DNA of 32,480 nucleotides from Solirubrobacterales bacterium (GTDB taxonomy: Bacteria; Actinomycetota; Thermoleophilia; Solirubrobacterales; Solirubrobacteraceae). Of the stretch, positions 6,826 through 15,604 are shown in pieces (the first letter of the stretch is position 1; every line of letters starts with the position of its first letter). A program made the translations under genes and the position numbers. Location of the stretch: NCBI GenBank assembly GCA_003151895.1, contig PLYX01000200.1:1-32480 (forward strand), read 5' to 3'. The notes under the pieces were generated by a model. That model saw only the letters and a program-made list of their open reading frames with translations. It was not told where the DNA came from and did not search any database.

Positions 6826-9281
6826 CCCGTCCACCGCCGAGTGTGCGGGCCGCCGCGTGGATCCTCACCAGGTCGCACGCACCGGGGCGGCTGATGCGTT
6901 GGGCGCAGCGACGACTGCTGGCACGAACACCGAGCCTGCTCGGTATGAGCTCGGGAGAGCTCGCCGACATCCTGAAGGCTGAAGACCCAGCGCAACGGGC
7001 GTGTCTGCTCGGCTGGGTTCCGGAGGGTATGAACGCGCGCCAGGTCCTGGCGGCCGTCGACCGGCTCGGGCTCGTCGGCCCGGCGGCGGTCCTGCTGGCG
7101 GACTTGGCGCTGCCCACCGGCGCGCTCTCCCTCGCGCTGTATGAGGCGATCGCGCTCGACGCGGCGGGGGACCCGGACCGCACGCGCTCGGCGCTGCTTG
7201 CCGTGAGGCGCGCCCCTGAGCGGATGCTGGCACCGCAGCGCGCGCCGATCTTTGCCCGTGTGTGGCGGCTGGCCGAACAGCCCGTTGACCCGTATGCCCC
7301 GAGCGCGCTGCACGACGCCGCCCGCAGCGCCGCCGCGGTGCTGCTCGCGGAGCATGTCGATCTTCGCCCCGGCGCTCTGGAGGCGCTCGCGGCGCCAAAC
7401 GCACGCCAGCTGCGGCTCGTGTACGCCGCGGGGCTGCAGGGCGCTCGCGGCAGTCTCGGCGACGCGGTGGGCGAGGTGCTCGCCGCGACCCGCCCGGCCG
7501 AGCAGGCGGCGATCGGCTTCGCGCGTGACTGCGACCGCGACTTCTCGGCAGCCGACCCCGTTCTCGTGCGGGGCTCCTCCCGCTGGCGGGCGCGCGCGTC
7601 GAGGCTGCTGGAGCGCCGGCACAGCGTGCGGGTGTGGCGCTGGCTCGCGCCCGCCGTGTGTCTCGTGGGGGTGCCTGCGGCGGGTGCCGGCCTGGCGCTT
7701 GCCGCGAACGCGCTGCGGGCTTTCGACTACAAAGTGACGTTGAGCACGGGTACGGTCGTCGCGGTCGCGGGCGTCCTCGTGGCGATCCATGTCGTTGCCT
7801 CCGAGCTGGCCGCGGATCGTCTGCCCGGCCTGGTGGCGCGCGCAACCAGCGTGCCGCTGCCGCTGTGGGCGGGCTATGGCAGTGTCGCGGCGCTCTACGG
7901 TCTCGCCGTCTGGCAGCCGAGTGGCCACGCCGTGCAGACGCGCAGCGTCATCACGGTCGGTGTCATAGCGGCGCTGGCGCTGAGCCTGGTCCTGTCGTTG
8001 TGGAAGCTGTTGTCGCGTACCGACAACGTCGTGGCGGCGCGGATCTTCGCCTCCGGCGAGGTACGTCGCGCCGTACGCAGCGGACGCGCGGTTGGACGGA
8101 TGCACTCCTCGGTGCTCACCGCGCGCTCGGACACGGCGGCGCTCCTGTGGGTGCGACCGACGATCAGCGCCCCGCTGAGCGTGCGCCGCGCACCCATCGA
8201 GACCGGGCGGGAGGGCTATCTGGTGATGCGCGGACGAGTGCTTCGCAAGCTGAACCGTGATGGCTGGTGGCGGGACGGCGCTCGCCTGTGGCTGTCGAGG
8301 GTCCTGGGCACGCTGGTGCATCAGGGCGATGAGGTGGCGAGCATCGTGTTGCCAGCGGATGAGACGCTGAGCGAGCGTACGCGCCGGGACGCCCACCGCC
8401 TGTTCGCTGTGCGCCGGCTTGCAGGCGCGGAGCGCACCGGCGAGGCGATCGGCGCGCTGGTGGAGCTGACGAGCCGCCTGGCGGAGGCGGGCAACGAAGC
8501 GGGCGCCTCACGGGTGGCGCGCCGTGCCGTGGAGGTGCTGCATGCTCATGTCGGCGCCTTGGAGCGAGCGCGCGGGCCGCTGCCGACGGGGGAGGTGGGT
8601 GCTCCGGTGGGCGCTGCCCGTGCGGCGGCGCTGGCAGTCTCGCGGGCTCTGCAGCGGGGGGAGCATCCGGCGACCCGCGAGGTGATGACGGGGCTCGTGC
8701 AACGAGCGCTACCGGGCTGCACGCGGGGGGACTCGTTCCTGGCGACCCTGATCGAGCAGCTCGCGTCCTTCGGCTCCCCTGACGGCGACCCGGATCTGGC
8801 GCAGAGGCTGCTCTGGGACTGCGGGCGAAGGACGGTGCAGCTCGAGGACCGGGTCATCGCGAGGCTTTGGTGGGAGGCCGTCGTCCGCCTTGCGCGCGAC
8901 GAGGAGCGTCGCGACAGCGTGATCGAGATGGCCGGGCGCGTCGTGCAGTACGCGAGCCTCATCGACAGCGCCGACGCGGAGCGGGCGTGGGGCCGGCTGC
9001 GTGGCTTCCTGCGCCCCGAGCAGACACGCGACCAGCTGATCGCCGTGCGGATCGGCGCGAGCGCGCTCCTCGTAGGGCAGGTTTCGTTGGCAGTGCTGGT
9101 CGCGCGGTTCCTGGCGCCGGCTGCCTGGTCCAGCCTGGCGACCATCTACGAACAGCCGACGATGCTCGACTGGGAGTCGGCGAGCGACCAGCTGTACGGG
9201 CACCTCCTCGGTGCCGCACCCGACCTTACTCTCGGAGAGTTCGTGCGCTTGGGCAAAGCCGTCGCCCAATATGCCACCTGA
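6822..9281 (+). CDS. Large multi-TM hypothetical protein
   Basis: 819 aa; about four hydrophobic helices in the middle ('WLAPAVCLVGVPAAGAGLALAANAL', 'TVVAVAGVLVAIHVVASELA', 'LWAGYGSVAALYGLAVW', 'SVITVGVIAALALSLVLSLW'); GTGA overlap with the upstream stop. Confidence 0.75.
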   Translation: MTRPPPSVRAAAWILTRSHAPGRLMRWAQRRLLARTPSLLGMSSGELADILKAEDPAQRACLLGWVPEGMNARQVLAAVDRLGLVGPAAVLLADLALPTGALSLALYEAIALDAAGDPDRTRSALLAVRRAPERMLAPQRAPIFARVWRLAEQPVDPYAPSALHDAARSAAAVLLAEHVDLRPGALEALAAPNARQLRLVYAAGLQGARGSLGDAVGEVLAATRPAEQAAIGFARDCDRDFSAADPVLVRGSSRWRARASRLLERRHSVRVWRWLAPAVCLVGVPAAGAGLALAANALRAFDYKVTLSTGTVVAVAGVLVAIHVVASELAADRLPGLVARATSVPLPLWAGYGSVAALYGLAVWQPSGHAVQTRSVITVGVIAALALSLVLSLWKLLSRTDNVVAARIFASGEVRRAVRSGRAVGRMHSSVLTARSDTAALLWVRPTISAPLSVRRAPIETGREGYLVMRGRVLRKLNRDGWWRDGARLWLSRVLGTLVHQGDEVASIVLPADETLSERTRRDAHRLFAVRRLAGAERTGEAIGALVELTSRLAEAGNEAGASRVARRAVEVLHAHVGALERARGPLPTGEVGAPVGAARAAALAVSRALQRGEHPATREVMTGLVQRALPGCTRGDSFLATLIEQLASFGSPDGDPDLAQRLLWDCGRRTVQLEDRVIARLWWEAVVRLARDEERRDSVIEMAGRVVQYASLIDSADAERAWGRLRGFLRPEQTRDQLIAVRIGASALLVGQVSLAVLVARFLAPAAWSSLATIYEQPTMLDWESASDQLYGHLLGAAPDLTLGEFVRLGKAVAQYAT

Positions 9282-10705
9282 TGACCCCACAACTCCCTGA
9301 CATCAGCGAAGAACAGCGAGCCGTCCTTGAACGCATTTACGAGTTCTTCCGGGCCGGGTCACCGTGGCCGACGTTTGGGCAACTGGACCGCGAGTTCGAT
9401 CGCAAAGGCATCGATCTTCCTCAAGCCCTGGGGGCGATTCCGCTTGCCTACGTCCTCCTGGACAGAAGCCGACTCATCGATCCTCGGCCAGACATGGAGT
9501 TGCAGCTCTCGCTCTTTGGCATCGCCCAGTGCCCCGACTCCGAGGATGACGTGGCGCTCTTCTTCGATGCGATCCGGTGGCTTGGCATCGTCGAGGCCGA
9601 GCATGTCATCGACCAGAGCGATCCGTCCACCGTCGAGGTGAGAGCGACCGCAGCGGCCTTCAGCGAGCACCTCTCCTCGACATCATGGGAAGCGTCCCCG
9701 ATCAACGTGCGCAAGGTTGGGATGCTTCTGAAAAACGAGCCGCCAGGCGTTTGGCAAACCTTCGGAGGGAGCAGCAACGAATGGACAGTCTCGCTCAGGA
9801 GGGGCGTCAGGAAGTACCGCAACATCGGCTGCCTCGACGACTATCTCAGCATCATCGGTGAGGTTGCTCCGCAACTCTTCGGGCTCGGCACGCCATTGCC
9901 CGCTTCTCCAGTGAGCTTGTCGGCTCCGCCCGCGGCGGCAGAAAGCACACCGCGGCCAGCCAATGCGATGACCGATGCGGAGATCACCCGAGTCGTCAAC
10001 CGCTACATCGGCGTCTCAGGTGGCTACCTCGGCGACTTCAGCTACCGCACTCACGCTGACTTCTATCCGGAGTACTGCGATCTGATGATCGACCCGTACG
10101 ACTTCGAGGGCACGACACGTCAGCGCTTCATCGCCATCCTGTCGTCGCTGCCGCCCAGGGATCAGGCGAAGGTGCTCCGAGGCGTCATCGAGCGATTTCC
10201 GCCAGACCAGGGACCAGACACCCGCCAGGGAGCCCACGCTGGGCTGCTCAAGCTCATCGAGCGCCTCGAATCCGGGCCGCTTATTGCCGGGACCACCCCG
10301 CAGATTTCGAGCGAGGTGGTGCTGCGAGCACTGACGGACGCAGAGAACCTCATCCAAACCTCCGGTCCGACGAGTGCCGTGGACCGAGTCCACACGGTGC
10401 TCCACGGCTACCTCCAGGCCGTTTGTGACGCCGAAGGGATCGTCTACAAGCGGGATGACTCCATGGTTGCGCTCTTCAAGAAGCTGCGCTCCGGTCATCC
10501 CAAGCTCGCCGACCTGGGACCTCGTGGACAAGATGTCGAGAAGGTCCTCAACTCCTGCGCCAACATCCTCGATGCCTTCCTGCCGGTCCGGAACCAGGCG
10601 AGCGTGGCGCACCCCAATCAGGAGCTGCTCGACGAGCCCGAGGCGCGGCTCGTGATCAACGTCGGGCGGAGTCTGCTCCACTACCTCGACTCCAAGCTCT
10701 CATGA
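9281..10705 (+). CDS. Abortive-infection-like protein (AbiJ-N-like region plus Abi_C/HEPN-like C-terminus)
   Basis: 474 aa; 'RVVNRYIGVSGGYLGDFSYRTHADFYPEYCDLMIDPYDFEGTTRQRFIAILSSLPPRDQAKVLRGVIERFPP' and 'FLPVRNQASVAHPNQ' resemble AbiJ N-terminal and Abi_C regions; TGATG overlap with the membrane gene. Confidence 0.65.
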   Translation: MTPQLPDISEEQRAVLERIYEFFRAGSPWPTFGQLDREFDRKGIDLPQALGAIPLAYVLLDRSRLIDPRPDMELQLSLFGIAQCPDSEDDVALFFDAIRWLGIVEAEHVIDQSDPSTVEVRATAAAFSEHLSSTSWEASPINVRKVGMLLKNEPPGVWQTFGGSSNEWTVSLRRGVRKYRNIGCLDDYLSIIGEVAPQLFGLGTPLPASPVSLSAPPAAAESTPRPANAMTDAEITRVVNRYIGVSGGYLGDFSYRTHADFYPEYCDLMIDPYDFEGTTRQRFIAILSSLPPRDQAKVLRGVIERFPPDQGPDTRQGAHAGLLKLIERLESGPLIAGTTPQISSEVVLRALTDAENLIQTSGPTSAVDRVHTVLHGYLQAVCDAEGIVYKRDDSMVALFKKLRSGHPKLADLGPRGQDVEKVLNSCANILDAFLPVRNQASVAHPNQELLDEPEARLVINVGRSLLHYLDSKLS

Positions 10706-11577
10706 TCTGCACGCTGGGGATCGAAGCCGAGCGCGATGGGATCGAGCGGATGATCCCGCTCAGACGTGTCCAGCACGGCAACCGCCGGCTCGACAAGCGT
10801 CCCCCACGTCCCCGGGCCGAGCATCTTCGTCAGCCCGGCACCGACCGTCACCGTGACCTCGACGATCACCTGGGTGCCGTAACCCACCCACACGCCGCGG
10901 CGCAGCGGATCGCTCTCCGCCCCGTAAGCGAAGTCGCGCAGATCCGCGTGATAGCTCTCAAGCACGCCGGACCTCCGGTTGTGGGCGATCCGCGACCACT
11001 CGTCATACAGCTTGCGGTCGAGCTCGTCGGTGCGGCCGGGCGGCGTGTGCCCCTGGGTGATCATCTCCGCTGCCATCCGATCCTCCATCCGCTTCAGAGC
11101 TCCCTCCATCAGCTTGGGCGAGAAGTAGCCGTCCCGCAGCCATCTGCGGTGCAGCTCGTGCTCCTCACTGTCGAGCATGATGCGAAGCGCGTTGCTGGCC
11201 TCGTGCAGCGTGCGAGCCAGCGGCGCCACCTCGACCGCGACACCGGCGCGCAGCAGCACCGGCAGCGCGTAGCCGAGCGAGATGCATCTTCCAGCGAGAA
11301 GCCATGCCGCGCCCTGGCGTGTCTTCTGCAGAGGATCGAAGTCGGTGCCATTGACGATCCCAGCGTGCGCGTCGCGTAGGCGATCCAGCGCACCCTCCTG
11401 GGCTGTCAGGTGAGCGGCGATCCGTGCGGATATCAGCGCGTTGTTGTGCACATCCGCGCGGCGCTGAGCCGCCCGCGCCTGCTTCACCTCCGCCGGCAAG
11501 ATCTGACGGCGGACCCGCACCGGCCCACCCGCCGGACCTGTTGGCTTGCTAGCCACTCGCCTCACCGTCGCCCGCAC
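10681..11577 (-). CDS. Hypothetical protein, mostly helical
   Basis: 298 aa ORF convergent with, and overlapping by 25 nt, the end of the Abi-like gene; no family recognised with confidence. Confidence 0.6.
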   Translation of the reverse strand: MRATVRRVASKPTGPAGGPVRVRRQILPAEVKQARAAQRRADVHNNALISARIAAHLTAQEGALDRLRDAHAGIVNGTDFDPLQKTRQGAAWLLAGRCISLGYALPVLLRAGVAVEVAPLARTLHEASNALRIMLDSEEHELHRRWLRDGYFSPKLMEGALKRMEDRMAAEMITQGHTPPGRTDELDRKLYDEWSRIAHNRRSGVLESYHADLRDFAYGAESDPLRRGVWVGYGTQVIVEVTVTVGAGLTKMLGPGTWGTLVEPAVAVLDTSERDHPLDPIALGFDPQRADHESLESR

Positions 11578-11615
11578 GTCCGCCCGTCATCGGTGTACTG
11601 GCCGGGCGCTCATCG

Positions 11616-12401
11616 CTACTGCGGCAGGCGCACGAGCAGGAAGCGGCTGTAGGAGGTGACGGCGAGCAGGCGAAACAGCGCCTCCTCCTCGTCACTGAGG
11701 CCGGCGTGGGGACCACGGCTCTGGCACAGCGTCCACAGGCCCTTGGCGAACCCGAACTCGCCGTCGAGAAGCACCCCCTTCGCCCGCAGCGCGTCGAGAC
11801 ACGCCTGCGCCTCCGCCGGGCGCTTGCCCGAGACAAACTCCGCGCTCGAGCATAGGAGATCTTCGAGTGCGCTCCTGAGCTGCGCGTTCGCGCTCGCCCA
11901 GTTGCGCGCGCCGAACGCGCTCAGGGCTTGCCGGTAGTGCCCGGCGGCGACCGACCATCCCCGTTCCTGCATCTCCTCCTCGAGCAGCGAGGTCTCCTCG
12001 GCGACTTGAACACCGGGGACCGTTGGCACCAGGCGCTCGCTGTCCAGGTCGTACTCCCATCCGTCGGCCGCGACCGCCGCCCTGACCTTCGGGTACCAGA
12101 TCGTCGGCGTCCGCCTGCCGCGGCTGCCGTCCCCAAGAATGAGCCGCACGAGCTCGAGCGCCGCTGCGGACGCCTCCTCCCCGGCGTCGTTGCGCATGCT
12201 GCCAAACAGCCGCTGCAGCCTGGTCTGCTTGTTCGGCCACGTCTCGGGCTGCCAGGGGTCCGCGCCGGCCTTCAGCAGCAACGTCCCGATACGCCTGTCC
12301 TCATAGCCTTCGTCGATCGCCTCAATCAGCACGCCGAGCGTCCTTGAGCTCATCGGGAAGCTTGCCGCCATCGACGCAGCGTACGCGACTCGCACAGCCA
12401 C
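11616..12401 (-). CDS. Hypothetical protein with HEPN/Abi_C-like helical C-terminus
   Basis: 261 aa; 'AAGHYRQALSAFGARNWASANAQLRSALEDLLCSSA' and an acidic helical tail resemble abortive-infection-associated helical domains. Confidence 0.5.
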   Translation of the reverse strand: MAVRVAYAASMAASFPMSSRTLGVLIEAIDEGYEDRRIGTLLLKAGADPWQPETWPNKQTRLQRLFGSMRNDAGEEASAAALELVRLILGDGSRGRRTPTIWYPKVRAAVAADGWEYDLDSERLVPTVPGVQVAEETSLLEEEMQERGWSVAAGHYRQALSAFGARNWASANAQLRSALEDLLCSSAEFVSGKRPAEAQACLDALRAKGVLLDGEFGFAKGLWTLCQSRGPHAGLSDEEEALFRLLAVTSYSRFLLVRLPQ

Positions 12402-12503
12402 TTCACCCAGCCTGATCGCCTGCCCGGAGACGAATCAGCCGGCACATCGGTGTCTTTGTGACCGTGTCGATGTACTCCTGGTGTGCGGCCAGCACGGGCC
12501 ACT

Positions 12504-12722
12504 CTACGCGCGAATCCGCGCGACGCGAGCGCGGAGGCGCGTGGTCACCTCGGCGTGGATCGGCAGGCCGACCCCCTCGGCGGTCTCGAGCGTGACGACG
12601 AACGCATACGGCACCACGTCGTCGAAGGCGCCGGCGCCGGGACTGGCGGTGATCGTGAAGCTCAGATCGTCGCCATCGGCGTAGGGCACGGCAGCCTCGC
12701 CCTCGAGGATCTGGTGCTGCAC
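12504..12722 (-). pseudogene. Short ORF resembling the C-terminal end of a bacterial S8 (subtilase) peptidase; probable remnant
   Basis: 'VPYAFVVTLETAEGVGLPIHAEVTTRLRARV' resembles the tails of actinobacterial S8 peptidases from memory; no catalytic domain nearby. Confidence 0.3.
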
Positions 12723-12755
12723 GGTTGGGGCTTGTCCAACCGCGCACCTTGTCCC

Positions 12756-13670
12756 TCAGCGGAGAAGGTCGAGCGTCGATTGCCAGAACTCGATGGCTTG
12801 TCGCTCGACGTTCTCGACCTTCATGAGCGTGGCGTCGGCATCCTCTGCCAGCTCACCTGGCAGGAACAGCAGCTCGGTGCTCGAGAAGCGTTCCCAGTCG
12901 TTGCGCAAGTCCTTGAGCTTGTTCGGCTTAGTGAAGGCCGCCACGAGGTCCGCGGGTGAGCGGATGCCGGCGTCGCGGTAGCGGCGGGCGCCCTTCTCCA
13001 TCTCGAACTTCTGGCGGACGAATTTCGCGACTTGCTCGTGGCTGATGTGCTCGTGGTGCTCGCGCGCGAGGTAGGCGAGGTCGACCAGGTGCTTCGGGAG
13101 GGGCTTGCCGCACCAGCCCAGCAGCTTCTCGGCGGCGAGCTCGTTGCGGGTCAAGCCGTTGATGGGGAAGCTGCTGTCGCTGGCCAGCAGCGGGTCGCGG
13201 TAGATGAGTGGTGGTCCGTCGCGGTCGAGCCACTCGCCGGCGCGTACGGAGACGGTGACCTTCAGCTCGCGGTCGCGGGGGCGGCGGCTCATGCGGATGC
13301 CCTTCATGTGGAAGGGGCTCTTGCCGTCGAACATCTCGTTCTCGTAGGACCACTGCCCCTCCTCTGGGTAGAGGTAGAAGCCGTACTCGCCGTTCGCGGC
13401 CAGGGCCTCCTCGAGGTTGGGCACCTTGAGGTTCTCGGGGTCCAGGTAGGTGTAGTCGGCGTCGGCGATCGACTGTCGCGGGCTGCGGTAGACGTTGGAG
13501 AGCAGCGTGCCGCCCTTGAGCACGAACAGGTCCTTGTACTTCTCGTGAGTGGCGAGGTGGCGCACGGTGGCGCTCTTGGCGACCAGCACCAGCAGCTGCG
13601 GGCGGGTAAGCCCGGTGCGTTTCTCGGCGGCGTCGAGGATCTCGTCGGTCGTGACGGGACCTGTGGTCAC
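12756..13670 (-). CDS. abiEii: AbiEii-family nucleotidyltransferase toxin (type IV TA)
   Basis: 304 aa; 'KDLFVLKGGTLLSNVYRSPRQSIADADYTYLDPENL' nucleotidyltransferase motif and 'ELAAEKLLGWCGKPLPKHLVDLAYL'; ATGA-type overlap with the adjacent antitoxin gene. Confidence 0.85.
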   Translation of the reverse strand: MTTGPVTTDEILDAAEKRTGLTRPQLLVLVAKSATVRHLATHEKYKDLFVLKGGTLLSNVYRSPRQSIADADYTYLDPENLKVPNLEEALAANGEYGFYLYPEEGQWSYENEMFDGKSPFHMKGIRMSRRPRDRELKVTVSVRAGEWLDRDGPPLIYRDPLLASDSSFPINGLTRNELAAEKLLGWCGKPLPKHLVDLAYLAREHHEHISHEQVAKFVRQKFEMEKGARRYRDAGIRSPADLVAAFTKPNKLKDLRNDWERFSSTELLFLPGELAEDADATLMKVENVERQAIEFWQSTLDLLR

Positions 13671-14515
13671 TTGAGCTCCAGCGCCGTGCCGATGATCGCC
13701 GGGTCCTCATACACGCGCCAGCGCTTGTTGACTGGGAGACGCTCGCCGTCGGGCTTTCCTCCGGGTGCCAGCGGCACGGCGTACGTGCGTCCCACGCGGA
13801 GCGCCAGCGGCTCGGTCCCGGGGATTTCGTAGAGGTCCATGAAGAAGCCCAGCCGGCGGTTCAGATTGGGGCTATTGAATAGCAGCGCGTCCGCTACCAG
13901 CCGCTCGGGGTCGAGGATGCCGTCGCGGTAGGCGTCTCGCAGTGCGTTCGCTATGACCGGCAGCGGGGCTGCAAGCCGGGGCTGATCGAAGCAGTCGATC
14001 AGGGCTTTCTCGACTGTGGCCATCCAGACCGGCCACTCGAAGTCCTCCACGCGCGTGCGACCGAAGAACTTCCGCTCCGCGACAGTCACGAAGCGAACGC
14101 TCGCGAGCCCGAGCGTGACCGGGCGCTTGCGCTTCGTGACCGCAACATAGATGCGTCGCGACTGCTGGTCGATCAGGCCGTAGTGCCAGAGCGCTGAGTG
14201 CCAGGAGACGTAGTAGTCCATGTCGAGCCGGCGGAGCACCGCGTCGGCGACGACATCCAGCTCGTCCAGCCGCGCCGTTCTTGTCGGCTGCGCCTCCAGG
14301 CTGAGGACCCAGCGCCCATGCTGCAGTGGGTGCAGCAGCAGCTTCGCATGCATGCGCTTCATGACGCTCGACAGGTCGAAGTGAGAAAGGCCACGCTGCT
14401 CAGCAAGTGCGCGGATAGCCGGCTCGTCGAGTTGCCGGTCAAGCGTCCGATCAGGCTTGCCGGTGAGGTAATCGAGCACGATCTGCTCGGCGATGTTCGG
14501 ACGACCAAGAGTCAT
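13667..14515 (-). CDS. abiEi: AbiEi-family antitoxin / transcriptional regulator
   Basis: ATG at 14515; 'YYVSWHSALWHYGLIDQQSRRIYVAVTKRKRPVTLGLASVRFVTVAERKFFG...VATVEKALIDCFDQP' is typical of AbiEi antitoxins. Confidence 0.85.
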   Translation of the reverse strand: MTLGRPNIAEQIVLDYLTGKPDRTLDRQLDEPAIRALAEQRGLSHFDLSSVMKRMHAKLLLHPLQHGRWVLSLEAQPTRTARLDELDVVADAVLRRLDMDYYVSWHSALWHYGLIDQQSRRIYVAVTKRKRPVTLGLASVRFVTVAERKFFGRTRVEDFEWPVWMATVEKALIDCFDQPRLAAPLPVIANALRDAYRDGILDPERLVADALLFNSPNLNRRLGFFMDLYEIPGTEPLALRVGRTYAVPLAPGGKPDGERLPVNKRWRVYEDPAIIGTALELK

Positions 14516-14570
14516 TTCGCCCCAGATGTTACACGATATGTGTATTATTCGTGCAACGTTTGGGGCGAAA
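14515..14570. promoter_or_regulatory. Long inverted-repeat operator at the abiE start
   Basis: TTTCGCCCCA (14515-14524) and TGGGGCGAAA (14561-14570) form a perfect 10-bp IR, extended inward (GATGTTACACGA / TCGTGCAACGTT, 9 of 12); AT-rich 12-nt centre. Confidence 0.7.
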
Positions 14571-14776
14571 AGTCCGATCGCTGCCTCCAACGCAACCCGG
14601 AAGCCATGCAACCAATCGAACCGGCAGGGTCTGCTGCGTCTGCTCCCACAGAAAGACATGCGGTATGGCGACGTTTCCGGCGCCCGGCCGGCGCCCGCTA
14701 GTCAGAACTCAGCCGCGCTTCCGGACGGCCGACCCCAACCTCGGCGTCCTGCGCGTCTCGTAGGCTCGCGCATGCG

Positions 14777-15604
14777 ATGGCCGTCAGCCGAGCAGACATC
14801 GAAGCGGAGCTAGGCTCGTGCGAAGAGGCCGAACGCATTGGCTCCGAAAGTGGGAGCGGCGAGTGCTGGAGAGTGGTCCGAGGAGGCACTGTGTTGGCCT
14901 GCAAGGTCGTAGTCAAGGGCGTCGAACCCGAGCGGTTCGAGCGCGAGGTGGAAGCACTCCAGCGGATCACGTCGCCTCGGGTTGTCCGAGTCGTCGGACG
15001 GGGCGAACTCACGACCGCCTCTGATGGCCAAGCCCATCCGTACCTGCTGAGCGACTTTCTACACGGAGGCGATGTGCGCCATAACTTGGCCGCAATCGGG
15101 CAGCCTTCGGACGCTCAGCTACGTGCGTTTATCGCTGGGACCCTGGAAGGACTGGAGGCCCTCCACGCCGCGAACGTGGTCCATCGAGACCTCAAGCCTG
15201 AAAACGTCGTACTCCTCGGAGGGGACTGGGCGGCGCCCGTCATCATCGACTTGGGGCTCTCCAGGCTCGTGGACCTCAGCTCGGTCACGCTCTATCCATG
15301 GGTAGGAGGAACGTGGCCGTACATGGCGCCAGAGCAACTCCGTGCCGAACGTGCAATGGACCGCACCGATCTGTGGGCGCTGGCCGTGATCACTGGGGAG
15401 TTGGCCGCGGGTGAACATCCGTTCCGCCGTGGTGAGACGAGCCCGCCGGTCGATTGGGACGCGAGGTTGCAGACGGGAATCATGGTGCCCGGCAGCCGGC
15501 CGGCTGGTCTTCGTGATTGGGTGCAAGCTGTCGGCGACTATGCGGCGTACCGACGTCCGACGGCGACCCGCGCCCGCGAACTATTGGACGCCGTATGGCC
15601 GTAG
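14777..15604 (+). CDS. Serine/threonine protein kinase
   Basis: 275 aa; 'ACKVVVK', 'VVHRDLKPENVVLL', 'IIDLGLSRL', 'GGTWPYMAPEQL', 'DLWALAVI' kinase motifs. Confidence 0.9.
   Translation: MAVSRADIEAELGSCEEAERIGSESGSGECWRVVRGGTVLACKVVVKGVEPERFEREVEALQRITSPRVVRVVGRGELTTASDGQAHPYLLSDFLHGGDVRHNLAAIGQPSDAQLRAFIAGTLEGLEALHAANVVHRDLKPENVVLLGGDWAAPVIIDLGLSRLVDLSSVTLYPWVGGTWPYMAPEQLRAERAMDRTDLWALAVITGELAAGEHPFRRGETSPPVDWDARLQTGIMVPGSRPAGLRDWVQAVGDYAAYRRPTATRARELLDAVWP

Noticed and set aside
6795-8396. 533-aa minus-strand ORF
   Set aside because: Antisense to the 819-aa membrane protein; Arg/Gln/His-rich translation typical of GC-rich shadow ORFs.
13032-13832. 266-aa plus-strand Val/Leu-rich ORF
   Set aside because: Antisense shadow of AbiEii/AbiEi.
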